From Armatimonadetes bacterium 55-13 (GTDB lineage Bacteria; Armatimonadota; Fimbriimonadia; Fimbriimonadales; Fimbriimonadaceae), in NCBI GenBank assembly GCA_001898035.1, contig MKRX01000006.1:576150-640149 (forward strand): a stretch of 64,000 bases of DNA, written 5' to 3'. Below the pieces are notes generated by a model. The model was given only the letters and a program-made list of their open reading frames with translations. It was not told where the DNA came from and made no database searches. This document shows, piece by piece, positions 55,501 to 62,739 of this stretch. The position numbers were made by a program, and so were the translations under genes. Each line of letters begins with the position of its first letter. Within the stretch, counting starts at the first letter, position 1.

Positions 55501-55606
55501 CCGCCACTTGCTCCAAGCTGCGCCAATAGCGCTTGCCCTGCTTGCCCGAGAGCTTCTGACGGATCGCTTCGAGATCCAGTCTTTCCTTAGTTGTTTGGTT
55601 ATCCAT
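52562..55606 (-). CDS. actB: Alternative complex III, large FeS/molybdopterin-like subunit ActB
   Basis: 1014 residues. The Tat signal DRRGFLKFMGASLALAGLAGC lies at about 58-78, preceded by a long N-terminal extension. The body (80-740) is a molybdopterin-oxidoreductase fold that in ACIII lacks the Mo cofactor. The C-terminal ferredoxin domain has four cluster motifs: CIGCNACVTAC (about 760), CVHCEKAPCEPVC (818), CVGTRYCSNNC (855) and CTYCVQ...CEQAC (925-957). It is exported folded and passes electrons from ActC to ActA. Cluster types are inferred from family knowledge. Confidence 0.96.
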   Translation of the reverse strand: MDNQTTKERLDLEAIRQKLSGKQGKRYWRSLEQVAETKEFQLWLEDEFPNRRSLLEMDRRGFLKFMGASLALAGLAGCRGVFMDQEKVVPYVKQPEELVTGKPLYYASAIPLNGYGVGVLVEQHEGRPTKIEGNPDHPESRGSTSSQIQASILTMYDPDRSQNVMQGTDISTWDEFNKAARNALAKQKEVGGAGIRLLTESIASPLVNAQIEAFLKEYPAATWHAWEPAGRDNVRAGSLAAYGKVVNTTYDFSKAKVIVSLDADFLINLPGSLRYARDFADGRRLEANGGVMNRLYQFESFPTATGTNADHRWAVKGSEVATIAGQIASVLGIASNAGASSVSGDIIGKVAADLQANRGASVVIPGDHQPAEVHHLCHLINEKLGNNGVTVQHGPRVDFGPEVQLDSLRQLKAALDGGKVEVLVVLGSNPVFNAPADFNFGESMKKAKLAIHHGLYFDETAELAHWHLPQTHFLEEWGDVRAYDGTVSLIQPLIAPLFESRSQAEVLRGLLNKPIPSFDLLRNSYKQKLPGKAWDVALNNGLVADSTPANVAISAGGAPTVKPPVSGVELLLREDPTIHDGRYANSGWLQELPKPLSRITWDNAIHVSPSMAQQLGVQGEEKMEIKLASGETATGGVWVMPGHPNDVITVHFGYGRKKGGTVAEEVGFDAYPFRKSDALTFVSGASLTKAGGWFPLSTVQIHHEIEQHGDLEPYSIIRSGTLAEWRRNPSLKEGEKHEELTMYPDKVFDFDGPQWGMTIDLNTCIGCNACVTACQAENNISVVGKEQVKRGRELHWIRVDRYYVGGLDNPEEVIHQPVMCVHCEKAPCEPVCPVGATVHSHEGLNQMVYNRCVGTRYCSNNCPYKVRRFNYLNYADNQQQFMNPTLQGPATIPGRVTTEKTHGIQLLKMLNNPDVTVRGRGIMEKCTYCVQRINDSRIEAKKQGRDIKDGEVVTACEQACPTKAIVFGNVADKESRVSKMRADKRSYLLLEELNTRPRTSYLGRVRNPNPEITA

Positions 55607-55633
55607 TAATTCGAAATTCCCAAATCGAAATCA

Positions 55634-56383
55634 CTAGTGGTGACACACCGCGCAGTCAGCGAGCTGCTGAACCTTGACGCCGTACTTATCGAGGAGGGCT
55701 CGGCCCTTTTCCTTCATTTCAGCGTTGTCGGTGCCCTGATCCTCTCCCTCAAGGATCTGTCGCTCTCGCGGGCTCAGTTCTTCACCGGCCTGATACTTCC
55801 AATAGAGGTTGAAAACTTGCGAGCGACCTGTCACCTCAGGATGCGCCTCGTCTTGATAGAGGTACCGCTCTGGAGCCCGGTGACACTGAAGACACCATGC
55901 CATTTGGAAAGAATTGCCCTTAAACGTGATGTGCATGTTCTGGACAGGGCCGTGGCAAGTGTTGCAGTTGATTCCTCGGGAGATGTGAATGCTGTGGTTG
56001 AAGTAGACGAACTCAGGCGTCTTGTTCACGAGGTTCCACTTGATCGGCGTTCCCGTCTCGTAGCTCTGGCGAATCGGCTCAAGAAGCGGCGAGTTTGTCC
56101 AAATCTGCGAGTGGCAGCTCATACAGGTCTCCGTAGGAGGCAGGCCTGCGTAAGGAGACTTTTCGACCGTAGTGTGGCAGTAACGACAGTCGATACCAAG
56201 CTCCCATGCGTGGTGCTGATGGCTAAATGGAATCGGCTGGTTTAACGGCACCTGGACCTTGGTGTTCGCTGGAGAACGCGAAAGCGCGGCAATTGCGTAG
56301 CCCAGAACGAGCGGCGCGAGTAGACCCCCGATGAGGCTAGCGCGCGCCAGGTAATTGGTGGCGGGTTTAAAGATCTGCGGCAT
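55634..56383 (-). CDS. actA: Alternative complex III, pentaheme cytochrome c ActA
   Basis: 249 residues. One N-terminal transmembrane helix (ASLIGGLLAPLVLGYAIAAL) as anchor and five CXXCH heme motifs: CRYCH (66-70), CMSCH (87-91), CNTCH (140-144), CLQCH (164-168) and CAVCH (244-248). Five hemes is the usual count for ActA. It is the first act gene, 122 bp after ctaA-ctaB. The gap carries a TTGACA (56504-56499) and a TACAAT (56476-56471) separated by 22 bp, longer than a standard promoter spacer, so an internal promoter is only weakly suggested. Confidence 0.95.
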   Translation of the reverse strand: MPQIFKPATNYLARASLIGGLLAPLVLGYAIAALSRSPANTKVQVPLNQPIPFSHQHHAWELGIDCRYCHTTVEKSPYAGLPPTETCMSCHSQIWTNSPLLEPIRQSYETGTPIKWNLVNKTPEFVYFNHSIHISRGINCNTCHGPVQNMHITFKGNSFQMAWCLQCHRAPERYLYQDEAHPEVTGRSQVFNLYWKYQAGEELSPRERQILEGEDQGTDNAEMKEKGRALLDKYGVKVQQLADCAVCHH

Positions 56384-56505
56384 CGTACTGTTCCCAGTTG
56401 TCGAAAACGTTCGTGTGTTCGCTCGGCTCTTCCATGAGGCGTGCCGTTTGGTTCACCCGAACCGGGGCGGATTGTACCGAAGCTAATCTTGACTTTGCTG
56501 TCAAC

Positions 56506-58473
56506 TTAGAGCGATCCAAAAATCCACCTCTGGTCGACGGCAAACATCAAGAATAGAGCGGCAAGATAAAGCATGGAGTAATGGAAAAGCGCGCTGGCCT
56601 GGGGTCGCTCCGTGTGACGAGCCAAACGAGCACAAAACCGAACCAAAATCACATCCAAGACAATAGTGGATATGAGGAAGATGAGCCCGGCCATCCCTGC
56701 AAAAAACGGCAGCAGACTCAGGGCAACGGTGAGGGCGGTATAGAAGCTGATCTGCGCAACCGTGGCTCGCTCTCCCTTGACCACGGGAAGCATGGGAACC
56801 CCTGCCTCTTGGTAGTCATCTTTTAACAATAAGGCGAGAGCCCAAAAATGTACGGGAGTCCACAAAAAGATTAGCGCGAACATCCACCATGCCATTGCAT
56901 TGAGCGAACCGGTCACGGCGACCCAGCCCACCATCGGGGGAACGGAGCCCGCCGCTCCACCAATCACGATGTTCTGCCACGTTCTTCGCTTGAGAATGAG
57001 CGTATAGACGCACACATAAAACGTTTGGCCAAAGAGCGCGATCATCGCCGCCCAGAGGTTTGCGCCTGCCCAGAGCACCGCAAAGGAACCAAGCGTAAGC
57101 AACAATGAGAAATTCAGAGCCGCGCTGGTTGAGATCGACTGAGTGACGGTAGGTCGAGTCGAAGTGCGATTCATCCGACCGTCGATATCTCGATCCACCA
57201 CCATGTTCATGGTATTTGCGGCGCCTGCGCTAAAGTAGCCACCGACCATGACGGCTAGGAAAGGAATGAGACCGGGCCACCCAGGCTTGGCGGCAAACAT
57301 AGCCGCCCCCGCGGTAAAGATCAGCAGAGAAATAACTCTGGGTTTTGTGAGAGCAACGTACGCATCGAAACGCTCTCCCCATGTGTTGAAGCCGACGCGC
57401 TCTGCCGGATCCATATGACCTTCCCGGCGCGGTGTCGATTCCAGCAAGGCGGCGGCCGCGGCCACAACCAGAGAAACGAAGACGATATCCCCCAACACCA
57501 GATGGATCATTTGCATCCAAATGGGGGCCATTAGCTGGATATTGAGAAGACCGATCAGGAGCTGTCCACCAAACGTCACCAGCATGATCAAAAACGATTT
57601 TCTTACCAGCGACGAGGGGCGCAGATGAATCGCTAAACCCGCAACTAAAGCTAAATACAACCCGACAGCCAAAGAAAGGTAGGGATGCAGAGGCTGAAGG
57701 CGAACCATCCAGAAGGTATCGGGATTGGAAGCTACCTCAAGCACGTTTTTGACCGGCATCAGCGTATGCCCAAGTGCGGAAATAGCACCCGAGACACCCA
57801 GAACGACAATGCCAAGGAACCCGACTCCAAGAGTTGCGGCAAGACCACCCTGCCCTCTTAGCTTCAATCGGCCACTTCCCGTAGCGGCCATGGCCGCCAT
57901 CGCAATGGCGCTCAGGAGAAGGAAGGTGGAAACCACGTGGAACGACATGATTCCTGCACGCGCGGCAGAATCGTTCTCCGTGACCAACTGGAATTTAACC
58001 AGCGCCCAACCAATACCGCCTTCCAACAGAACGAATCCAAAGGCGACCCAGGACGCGATTCGAGCCTGATGGCGCTTGGGGAAATTCTTGATTGCCATCA
58101 CAAGCATCGCGATGACAAACACGCCGCACAGCGCCGTAGAAATTCGATGCGAACTCTCGATGATACGAGCGATCGGGCCATTGAGCGGATCGGAATTTCC
58201 GTCACACAGTGGCCAGTGGCTACCGCACCCATCGCCCGATTTCGACGCTCTCACAAAGACGCCCCAGGCGACTGCGGCGAGATTGTAAACCAAAACGATC
58301 CAAGCAAAGGCAGCGAATTTTGGAACCGCTTTGCGATGTGGGTCGTTTAAGTCTTGAGAAGAAATCTGGGCAACCCAGCTAGGGTCCGGCGATACTGGCG
58401 CGCCCGGCTCTGCGGCCTGCTGGGTGATAGAGTCTGGATGCTCCGTTGAATCGTGAGATGAGGCTCGTCTCAA
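56506..58473 (-). CDS. Fused heme A synthase (CtaA) / heme O synthase (CtaB)
   Basis: 655 residues. Residues about 50-345 are CtaA/Cox15-like: eight helices with the Cys pair in GCGSHWPLC (Cys83, Cys90) and heme-ligand His at 109 (SSHR), 179, 263 and 324. Residues 365-655 are CtaB/UbiA-like with the prenyl-diphosphate site NTMNMVVDRDIDGRMNRTSTRP and KDDYQEAGVPMLP. The two enzymes farnesylate heme b to heme O, then oxidise it to heme A needed by CoxA. Fusing them gives direct channelling of heme O. A TetR gene is divergent. Most bacteria keep the genes separate; Thermus-type fusions are known. Confidence 0.92.
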   Translation of the reverse strand: MRRASSHDSTEHPDSITQQAAEPGAPVSPDPSWVAQISSQDLNDPHRKAVPKFAAFAWIVLVYNLAAVAWGVFVRASKSGDGCGSHWPLCDGNSDPLNGPIARIIESSHRISTALCGVFVIAMLVMAIKNFPKRHQARIASWVAFGFVLLEGGIGWALVKFQLVTENDSAARAGIMSFHVVSTFLLLSAIAMAAMAATGSGRLKLRGQGGLAATLGVGFLGIVVLGVSGAISALGHTLMPVKNVLEVASNPDTFWMVRLQPLHPYLSLAVGLYLALVAGLAIHLRPSSLVRKSFLIMLVTFGGQLLIGLLNIQLMAPIWMQMIHLVLGDIVFVSLVVAAAAALLESTPRREGHMDPAERVGFNTWGERFDAYVALTKPRVISLLIFTAGAAMFAAKPGWPGLIPFLAVMVGGYFSAGAANTMNMVVDRDIDGRMNRTSTRPTVTQSISTSAALNFSLLLTLGSFAVLWAGANLWAAMIALFGQTFYVCVYTLILKRRTWQNIVIGGAAGSVPPMVGWVAVTGSLNAMAWWMFALIFLWTPVHFWALALLLKDDYQEAGVPMLPVVKGERATVAQISFYTALTVALSLLPFFAGMAGLIFLISTIVLDVILVRFCARLARHTERPQASALFHYSMLYLAALFLMFAVDQRWIFGSL

Positions 58474-58512
58474 AACGTTGCCTAGAGTGTGACATAACCT
58501 CTCACCCTTTAC

Positions 58513-58555
58513 GCAAGGAGGTCCCCTTTCCGAGGGGCATCCTCGTGATCCTTGC
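58513..58555. promoter_or_regulatory. Nested inverted repeat between ctaA-ctaB and the TetR gene
   Basis: Outer arms GCAAGGA (58513-58519) and TCCTTGC (58549-58555). Inside these lie CCCCT (58523-58527) and AGGGG (58533-58537) with a 5-nt loop. It lies 40 to 82 bp upstream of ctaA-ctaB in the divergent intergenic region. It could be a TetR operator or a leader structure for the respiratory operon. The evidence is the symmetry alone. Confidence 0.42.
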
Positions 58556-58573
58556 TGAAAGTTACGCTATAGG

Positions 58574-58602
58574 TTGCTTAATGTCGTTCTAGCCCGTAAA
58601 AT
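58574..58602 (+). promoter_or_regulatory. Predicted promoter of the TetR gene
   Basis: TTGCTT (58574-58579), 17-bp spacer, TAAAAT (58597-58602) on the plus strand, about 70 bp upstream of the chosen TetR start. Confidence 0.42.
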
Positions 58603-58674
58603 ACCTTCTGTTTATATTTGCGGTTGCGCATTCGATTATCGTTTGTGCATCACTTTGCTGCGGAGTATCTAAAA

Positions 58675-59268
58675 TTGGCCGGAACAAAAACAACAACCCG
58701 AGATCAGATCCTTGATGCTACTGAACGTATCATGGCTCGATACGGCTTCCGAAAGATGACGATGGACGACATCGCACGGGAGGCCCGTGTCGGGCGTCGC
58801 ACGATCTACCTATATTTCAAAAACAAAGAGGATGTAGCCCTTTCTTCGATCGGCCGTGTCGTCGAACAGGCCGAGGCGCGGATGAAGTCGATTTTGAACG
58901 ACGACATCGGCATTGAGGAGAAGTTAAGACTCATGCTCACCGAACGCGTCATGCGTCGAGTGCGTGCGGTGGCGGAGTATCACGAGAGCTTAGACGAAGT
59001 TTTCGAGATCGTCCGCCCCGCTTATATCGAGCGACGCAAGCATTACTTTCATATTGAGAAAGATATCATCGCCGACGTTCTTCAGAGCGGATACGAAGAG
59101 GGTGTGTTCGAATTTAGAAACGCCTACGCAACGGCGGAGATTGTCCTTCACGCCACTAACGCTTATTTGCCCTACAGTTTGAGTGTTCGCGAGTTGGGTC
59201 AGCCAGAACAGATCGAGGCACAACTGGGCTCGATGATCGATTTGCTGCTTCGAGGATTGCGAAAGTAA
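58675..59268 (+). CDS. TetR family transcriptional regulator
   Basis: 197 residues from the TTG at 58675, which has a GGAG box 9 nt upstream; the longer in-frame TTG at 58618 falls in sequence that looks non-coding. The TetR helix-turn-helix is TRDQILDATERIMARYGFRKMTMDDIAREARVGRRTIYLYFKNKEDV. The ligand-binding domain is divergent, as usual. It is divergent from ctaA-ctaB, so it may regulate itself and the heme A/ACIII/oxidase operon. The ligand is unknown. Confidence 0.9.
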   Translation: MAGTKTTTRDQILDATERIMARYGFRKMTMDDIAREARVGRRTIYLYFKNKEDVALSSIGRVVEQAEARMKSILNDDIGIEEKLRLMLTERVMRRVRAVAEYHESLDEVFEIVRPAYIERRKHYFHIEKDIIADVLQSGYEEGVFEFRNAYATAEIVLHATNAYLPYSLSVRELGQPEQIEAQLGSMIDLLLRGLRK

Positions 59269-59276
59269 TTCCTCGC

Positions 59277-59310
59277 AAAGCCCGGCTTCCTTCCGAGGAA
59301 GCCGGGCTTT
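59277..59310. terminator. Strong terminator between TetR gene and the isomerase gene
   Basis: AAAGCCCGGCTTCC (59277-59290), loop TTCCGA, GGAAGCCGGGCTTT (59297-59310), a perfect 14-bp stem followed by CCTTTTT on the plus strand. It ends the TetR transcript and is also positioned to end the convergent isomerase gene (stop at 59316). Confidence 0.9.
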
Positions 59311-59315
59311 CCTTT

Positions 59316-60386
59316 TTACAGAGGAACGCTGGAAAGTTCTTCTTTTAGAGTGTTGATCGAGTCGATGTTTTCAGGATCGATGCCGTTCAGGGCGGCCAGA
59401 TAGATCGACACGAAGTCGCCAAAGAAAGTCAGAGAAAGCATCTTTTCCAAAAGAGCCTCGCCCCGAGCCTGAACATGATGAAACTCGGCCGTTGAGCCTA
59501 CGAGCCGTTCCGTCACCCGGCTTCGGGTCTTCATCTTCTCGATTTCCGTCCCATCCTCAAGGGTAATCATTACCCAACTGTCAACGCCTTGCTTATTGGC
59601 GCCAACCCAACCGAGGATCTCGTTGTGATTGAGTTCTGGGTAAGTATTTGGGAACGCCAAGTTCTTCGCGTTCTCGTTGATCTGTCCCTTCCAACGGCCC
59701 GCAATCGCACCTTGCCACGGTCCGAGACCGTAGATGACCGCAAGCTTTCCGTGAAGCGCCTGAGCGAGCTGCTTTGTAGGATTTTGGTCGAACTCCGCGC
59801 CGTCGACCGTCCATTCCGCGCCGCATTTCTCGATAAGCGAGAACGCCTTTTCGTAGTCTTGCTTGGGGAGGATTCCGAGAGCCTCACAGGCGACGAGGAC
59901 GGGAATCAGCATATAACCAAGGGCTGTGCGCGGAGGGTTGCCACCCGGAATGGTGAAGACGGTGAAACCATCTGCCTTCGCTTGCTCGGCCAACTTGCCT
60001 CCGCTGGTGACGGCGATGATCTTAGCTCCGGCCTTTTTGGCGTCCGCATAGGCGCTAAGCGTCTCTTCCGTGTTGCCAGAGTAAGAAGCGCAGAAAACGT
60101 AATCACCTAGTCCGACATAGCTGGGAAGACGGTAGTCGCGGTTCACGATAAAAGGAACGGCGGCTTGGGCTTCAAAAAGACTGCGGGCAAAATCGCCACC
60201 GGCTGCTGAGCCACCCATACCGGTCAGCATCACGACGGAGGGACGCTGGGGCGCAGGCTTTAAATCGACGGCGCGGGCGATGGCCAAAGCTTCCCGGCAC
60301 TGTTTCGGAAACTCTTCAGTCAGCCGGAGCATCTCCTTTGGGTCCAGGCGGGTGACAAAAGCTCGATCGTCAAGTTGATGAGACAT
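59316..60386 (-). CDS. Bifunctional phosphoglucose/phosphomannose isomerase-like protein (SIS domains)
   Basis: 356 residues. Two SIS domains. The first has MLTGMGGSAAGGDFARSL, ASYSGNTEETLSAY and ITVTSGGKLAEQA. The second carries PELNHNEILGWV with the catalytic Glu/His typical of the archaeal/bacterial PGI/PMI subgroup. These enzymes interconvert glucose- or mannose-6-phosphate and fructose-6-phosphate. The length (about 300-360) fits. It lies alone with its own terminator; a standard PGI elsewhere in the genome cannot be excluded. Confidence 0.86.
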   Translation of the reverse strand: MSHQLDDRAFVTRLDPKEMLRLTEEFPKQCREALAIARAVDLKPAPQRPSVVMLTGMGGSAAGGDFARSLFEAQAAVPFIVNRDYRLPSYVGLGDYVFCASYSGNTEETLSAYADAKKAGAKIIAVTSGGKLAEQAKADGFTVFTIPGGNPPRTALGYMLIPVLVACEALGILPKQDYEKAFSLIEKCGAEWTVDGAEFDQNPTKQLAQALHGKLAVIYGLGPWQGAIAGRWKGQINENAKNLAFPNTYPELNHNEILGWVGANKQGVDSWVMITLEDGTEIEKMKTRSRVTERLVGSTAEFHHVQARGEALLEKMLSLTFFGDFVSIYLAALNGIDPENIDSINTLKEELSSVPL

Positions 60387-60416
60387 AACTTCTCCTCAAG
60401 GTACCTGGTCGATAGA

Positions 60417-61028
60417 TTAACCTTCGACTAAGGCTCCAAATGCTTGGACGATCTGAATCGCTTGTCCGATGTCGATGCGAGCGCCCTTCCAGCTCACTTC
60501 TCGAAGGTTTACCCCTCCGAGTTCCGCCTCACGCAAATCGGCTCCCGACAGATTGGCACCGGTCAAATTTGCGCGAGAAAGATTTGCTCCGCGAAGAACT
60601 GCACCTTTGAGATTGGCGCGAAAGAGCTCCGATTCGACGAAGGACACCTTTGATAGGTCGGCTTTGGAGAAGTCGAGCCCAGATAGGTTTGAGTGCGACC
60701 AGTCTCCTCCCTCAAATCGCGCGGCGCGGACGTCTGAGCCCTCAAACTGGCTCCCGACCATACGACATTGTTCAAATATTGCGGCAAAGAACTCCGAGTC
60801 GGTGAAGTCGCAGCCTGTGGCCACGACTCCTCTTAACTTGGCGTCTCGCCAACGACTTCGTTTGAGATCGCAATTGTCGAAATGGCAAGCGTTTAGCGTA
60901 GCGGAATCAAAGATCGTAGAGATGAACTGACACTCTACGAACTGGCAGTTTCGAAACTTGGAGCCGGAAAAGTCTTCTCCGGTGAAGGCTTGCTTCTTAA
61001 ATTCTCGGTCTTCAAATGAATCCGGCAT
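60417..61028 (-). CDS. Pentapeptide-repeat protein
   Basis: 203 residues. Most of the protein is A(D/N)LXX-type pentapeptide repeats (LRGANLSRANLTGANLSGADLREAELGGVNL and earlier variants such as SKVSFVESELFRANLKGAVL). These form a right-handed quadrilateral beta-helix of about 30 coils' worth. The first 40 residues are more degenerate. No signal peptide. The function of most such proteins is unknown; some mimic DNA or protect gyrase. Gene order gives no clue. Confidence 0.88.
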   Translation of the reverse strand: MPDSFEDREFKKQAFTGEDFSGSKFRNCQFVECQFISTIFDSATLNACHFDNCDLKRSRWRDAKLRGVVATGCDFTDSEFFAAIFEQCRMVGSQFEGSDVRAARFEGGDWSHSNLSGLDFSKADLSKVSFVESELFRANLKGAVLRGANLSRANLTGANLSGADLREAELGGVNLREVSWKGARIDIGQAIQIVQAFGALVEG

Positions 61029-61047
61029 GACTCAGTGTGAAAAAGAA

Positions 61048-61079
61048 AAATGGAGATTGGCAACTTCCAATCTCCATTT
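61048..61079 (-). terminator. Terminator after ssb
   Basis: AAATGGAGATTGG (61048-61060) and CCAATCTCCATTT (61067-61079), a perfect 13-bp stem with a 6-nt loop. On the minus strand the stem is followed by a run of T (TTTTTCTTTTT). It ends the rpsF-ssb transcript. Confidence 0.9.
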
Positions 61080-61103
61080 CATTCTTTCGTTCCAAACGAA
61101 CGC

Positions 61104-61538
61104 TTACTCGTCAGCGAACGGATCGTACTCGTCCATGCTCGCGGCCGCACTGACCGCCGCGGTTTGGCGCCCTCCAGAGGACGCGGTACCGTGATCTCCC
61201 CCGCCTGCATCGTCACGCGGTCGATCAAGGCCCTGTACGTTGCTCGCTACGATCTCGACCACTTCGCGATTGGTTCCATCGCTGGCTGTGTACTTGCGCG
61301 ACTGCAAGCGACCTTCGACAGCGACCAGCCGGCCCTTCGCCAAATAATTCGTTACGTAGTCCGCCTGGTTCCCCCATGCGACGATATTGAAGAAGTCGGC
61401 ATCGGGAGAGCCATCGGTGGGCTTGATACGCTTCGTCACCGCAAGGGAGAAGGAGCACACGCTCTTGCCCGTATTGGTGGTCCGGAGTTCCGGATCACGG
61501 GTAAGGCGACCGACGAGAACGACGCTATTGACAGACAT
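61104..61538 (-). CDS. ssb: Single-stranded DNA-binding protein
   Basis: 144 residues. OB fold: MSVNSVVLVGRLTRDPELR, SFSLAV, DFFNIVAWGNQADYVTNYLAKGRLVAVEGRLQSRKY. It is followed by a Gly-rich linker (DDAGGGDHG) and an acidic C-terminal tip EYDPFADE. The tip has DPF but with three extra residues after it, unlike the usual terminal DDDIPF that docks replication proteins. The gene directly follows rpsF, 3 bp apart, in the usual order. Confidence 0.95.
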   Translation of the reverse strand: MSVNSVVLVGRLTRDPELRTTNTGKSVCSFSLAVTKRIKPTDGSPDADFFNIVAWGNQADYVTNYLAKGRLVAVEGRLQSRKYTASDGTNREVVEIVASNVQGLDRPRDDAGGGDHGTASSGGRQTAAVSAAASMDEYDPFADE

Positions 61539-61541
61539 GTT

Positions 61542-61835
61542 TTAGTCCTCGAGCTTATAGATTCGGTGGCGGATGATGTCGTCGCTGATTCGCATCAGTC
61601 GTCCGAGTTCGGCAGGAGCGGCAGCCGGAGCTTCGAAAAGCATGAGAACGTAGTTGCCCTCTTTAAAATCGTTGATTTCGTAAGCCAGCTTTCGCTTATC
61701 CCACTTACCAGCCTTCTCTACCGTACCACCGTTATTCTCGACGACGCCCTTGAAATGATCGGCGATCTTCTGAACTTCGGAATCGGTGATATCCGGCTTG
61801 ACGATGTAAAACGCTTCGTACTTGTTGTTATCCAT
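61542..61835 (-). CDS. rpsF: Ribosomal protein bS6
   Basis: 97 residues. S6 signatures: YEAFYIVKPDI, GTVEKAGKWDKRKLAYEIN, NYVLMLFEAP. It binds 16S rRNA with S18. Usually rpsF-ssb-rpsR are together; here rpsR is absent from this position and a pentapeptide protein follows. A short hairpin lies in the leader. Confidence 0.95.
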   Translation of the reverse strand: MDNNKYEAFYIVKPDITDSEVQKIADHFKGVVENNGGTVEKAGKWDKRKLAYEINDFKEGNYVLMLFEAPAAAPAELGRLMRISDDIIRHRIYKLED

Positions 61836-61858
61836 AAATGCTCACTTTGGGCTTTTGA

Positions 61859-61874
61859 TCCCGAACGATCGGGA
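61859..61874. promoter_or_regulatory. Short hairpin in the rpsF leader
   Basis: TCCCGA (61859-61864), ACGA, TCGGGA (61869-61874): perfect 6-bp stem about 24 bases upstream of the rpsF start. It may be part of an S6:S18-type autoregulatory leader, but the characteristic CCG bulge cannot be confirmed by eye. The rest of the gap up to 62030 shows nothing else clear. Confidence 0.3.
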
Positions 61875-62029
61875 CAGCGAGCCGTGAATCGGCAGAGTGA
61901 GATGATACCAGAACCGTTCGAAGCGGTGGGTCAAGGGGCATTCCATCGCTCTTCAAAGCCTTCGATCCCTTTCAACCTCTTTAGGTAGCCAACTCAAAGG
62001 AGCGAGGTCCCAAGAGAAGCGATGGCGCG

Positions 62030-62548
62030 CTATGGCTTAGAGACAAGACCAACGCTTCCGTCCGCATAACCAACCACATTTCCCTTCTCATGCCTGGGAG
62101 TATTGGGCAGAAGTCTAGGCGATGCAACGGCGTTTTTGCCCAAGACGTTCGAATCGAAGATGAGAGGAGTTTGAAACTCCAAATCGAGCAGCCGCTTAGA
62201 ACTGGCATCCGAGTTGAAAGCATAGCCATAGGACCCGACGCCTCCTGCTTCCGAAATCTTGGGACAATGAAATCGAGCGCGGTTCGGGACATACGGAACC
62301 AGGGCATCCATCCAAGCTCTATCCGGTGGAAGACGATCGTCAAAATCGGCAGCGTACATCTGCAATGCCGTTCCGTCGATCTTAATGTTTGCAATGCAAA
62401 GTTTGCCGTATGTCTTTGGCGGGTCGCCAGCGACTACGGGAACGGTTGCAAGGCCCACCAATGTAACGATCACTACAGAAAGCAACATTTCCCACATGGT
62501 GATCGCACGTCTGTGAAGTTGAGATTGTTGAAGAACGGGCCCGACCAT
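62030..62548 (-). CDS. Degenerate pseudopilin-like protein
   Basis: 172 residues. The N-terminus RRAITMWEMLLSVVIVTLVGLATVPVVAG resembles a prepilin signal helix but has lost the FTLIELL core: Met-Trp-Glu-Met replaces Phe-Thr-Leu-Ile-Glu, with the Glu kept. The body has the pseudopilin features YAADFDDRLPPDRAWMDALVPYV and the C-terminal NVVGYADGSVGLVSKP. It is shorter than the 24-kb homologue (278 residues). It may be a divergent minor pseudopilin. Alone between rpsF and a PEP-CTERM gene. Confidence 0.75.
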   Translation of the reverse strand: MVGPVLQQSQLHRRAITMWEMLLSVVIVTLVGLATVPVVAGDPPKTYGKLCIANIKIDGTALQMYAADFDDRLPPDRAWMDALVPYVPNRARFHCPKISEAGGVGSYGYAFNSDASSKRLLDLEFQTPLIFDSNVLGKNAVASPRLLPNTPRHEKGNVVGYADGSVGLVSKP

Positions 62549-62739
62549 CAGAATTTTCGGCTTCAGTGTAAGCCACTTTTGAATTCCAGTTGACTACCAC
62601 GCACCTTGTATCCTCGTAAAATCACCTGCTTTGAGGACCATTACTCGCACCTAGCGGTGGATCGCATATAGTAAGGGGGATATCGGCAGGATTTGTCGTG
62701 ATTATTGATTCCTTCGTAGCAATACGAATTGGAGGGAGT

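Noticed and set aside
56471-56504. Internal promoter for actA (TTGACA and TACAAT)
   Set aside because: The 22-bp spacing is outside the normal range for a sigma-70-type promoter; kept only as a remark under actA.
61050-61988. 312-residue plus-strand frame opposite ssb and rpsF
   Set aside because: Runs antisense to two certain genes; no motif, no ribosome site.
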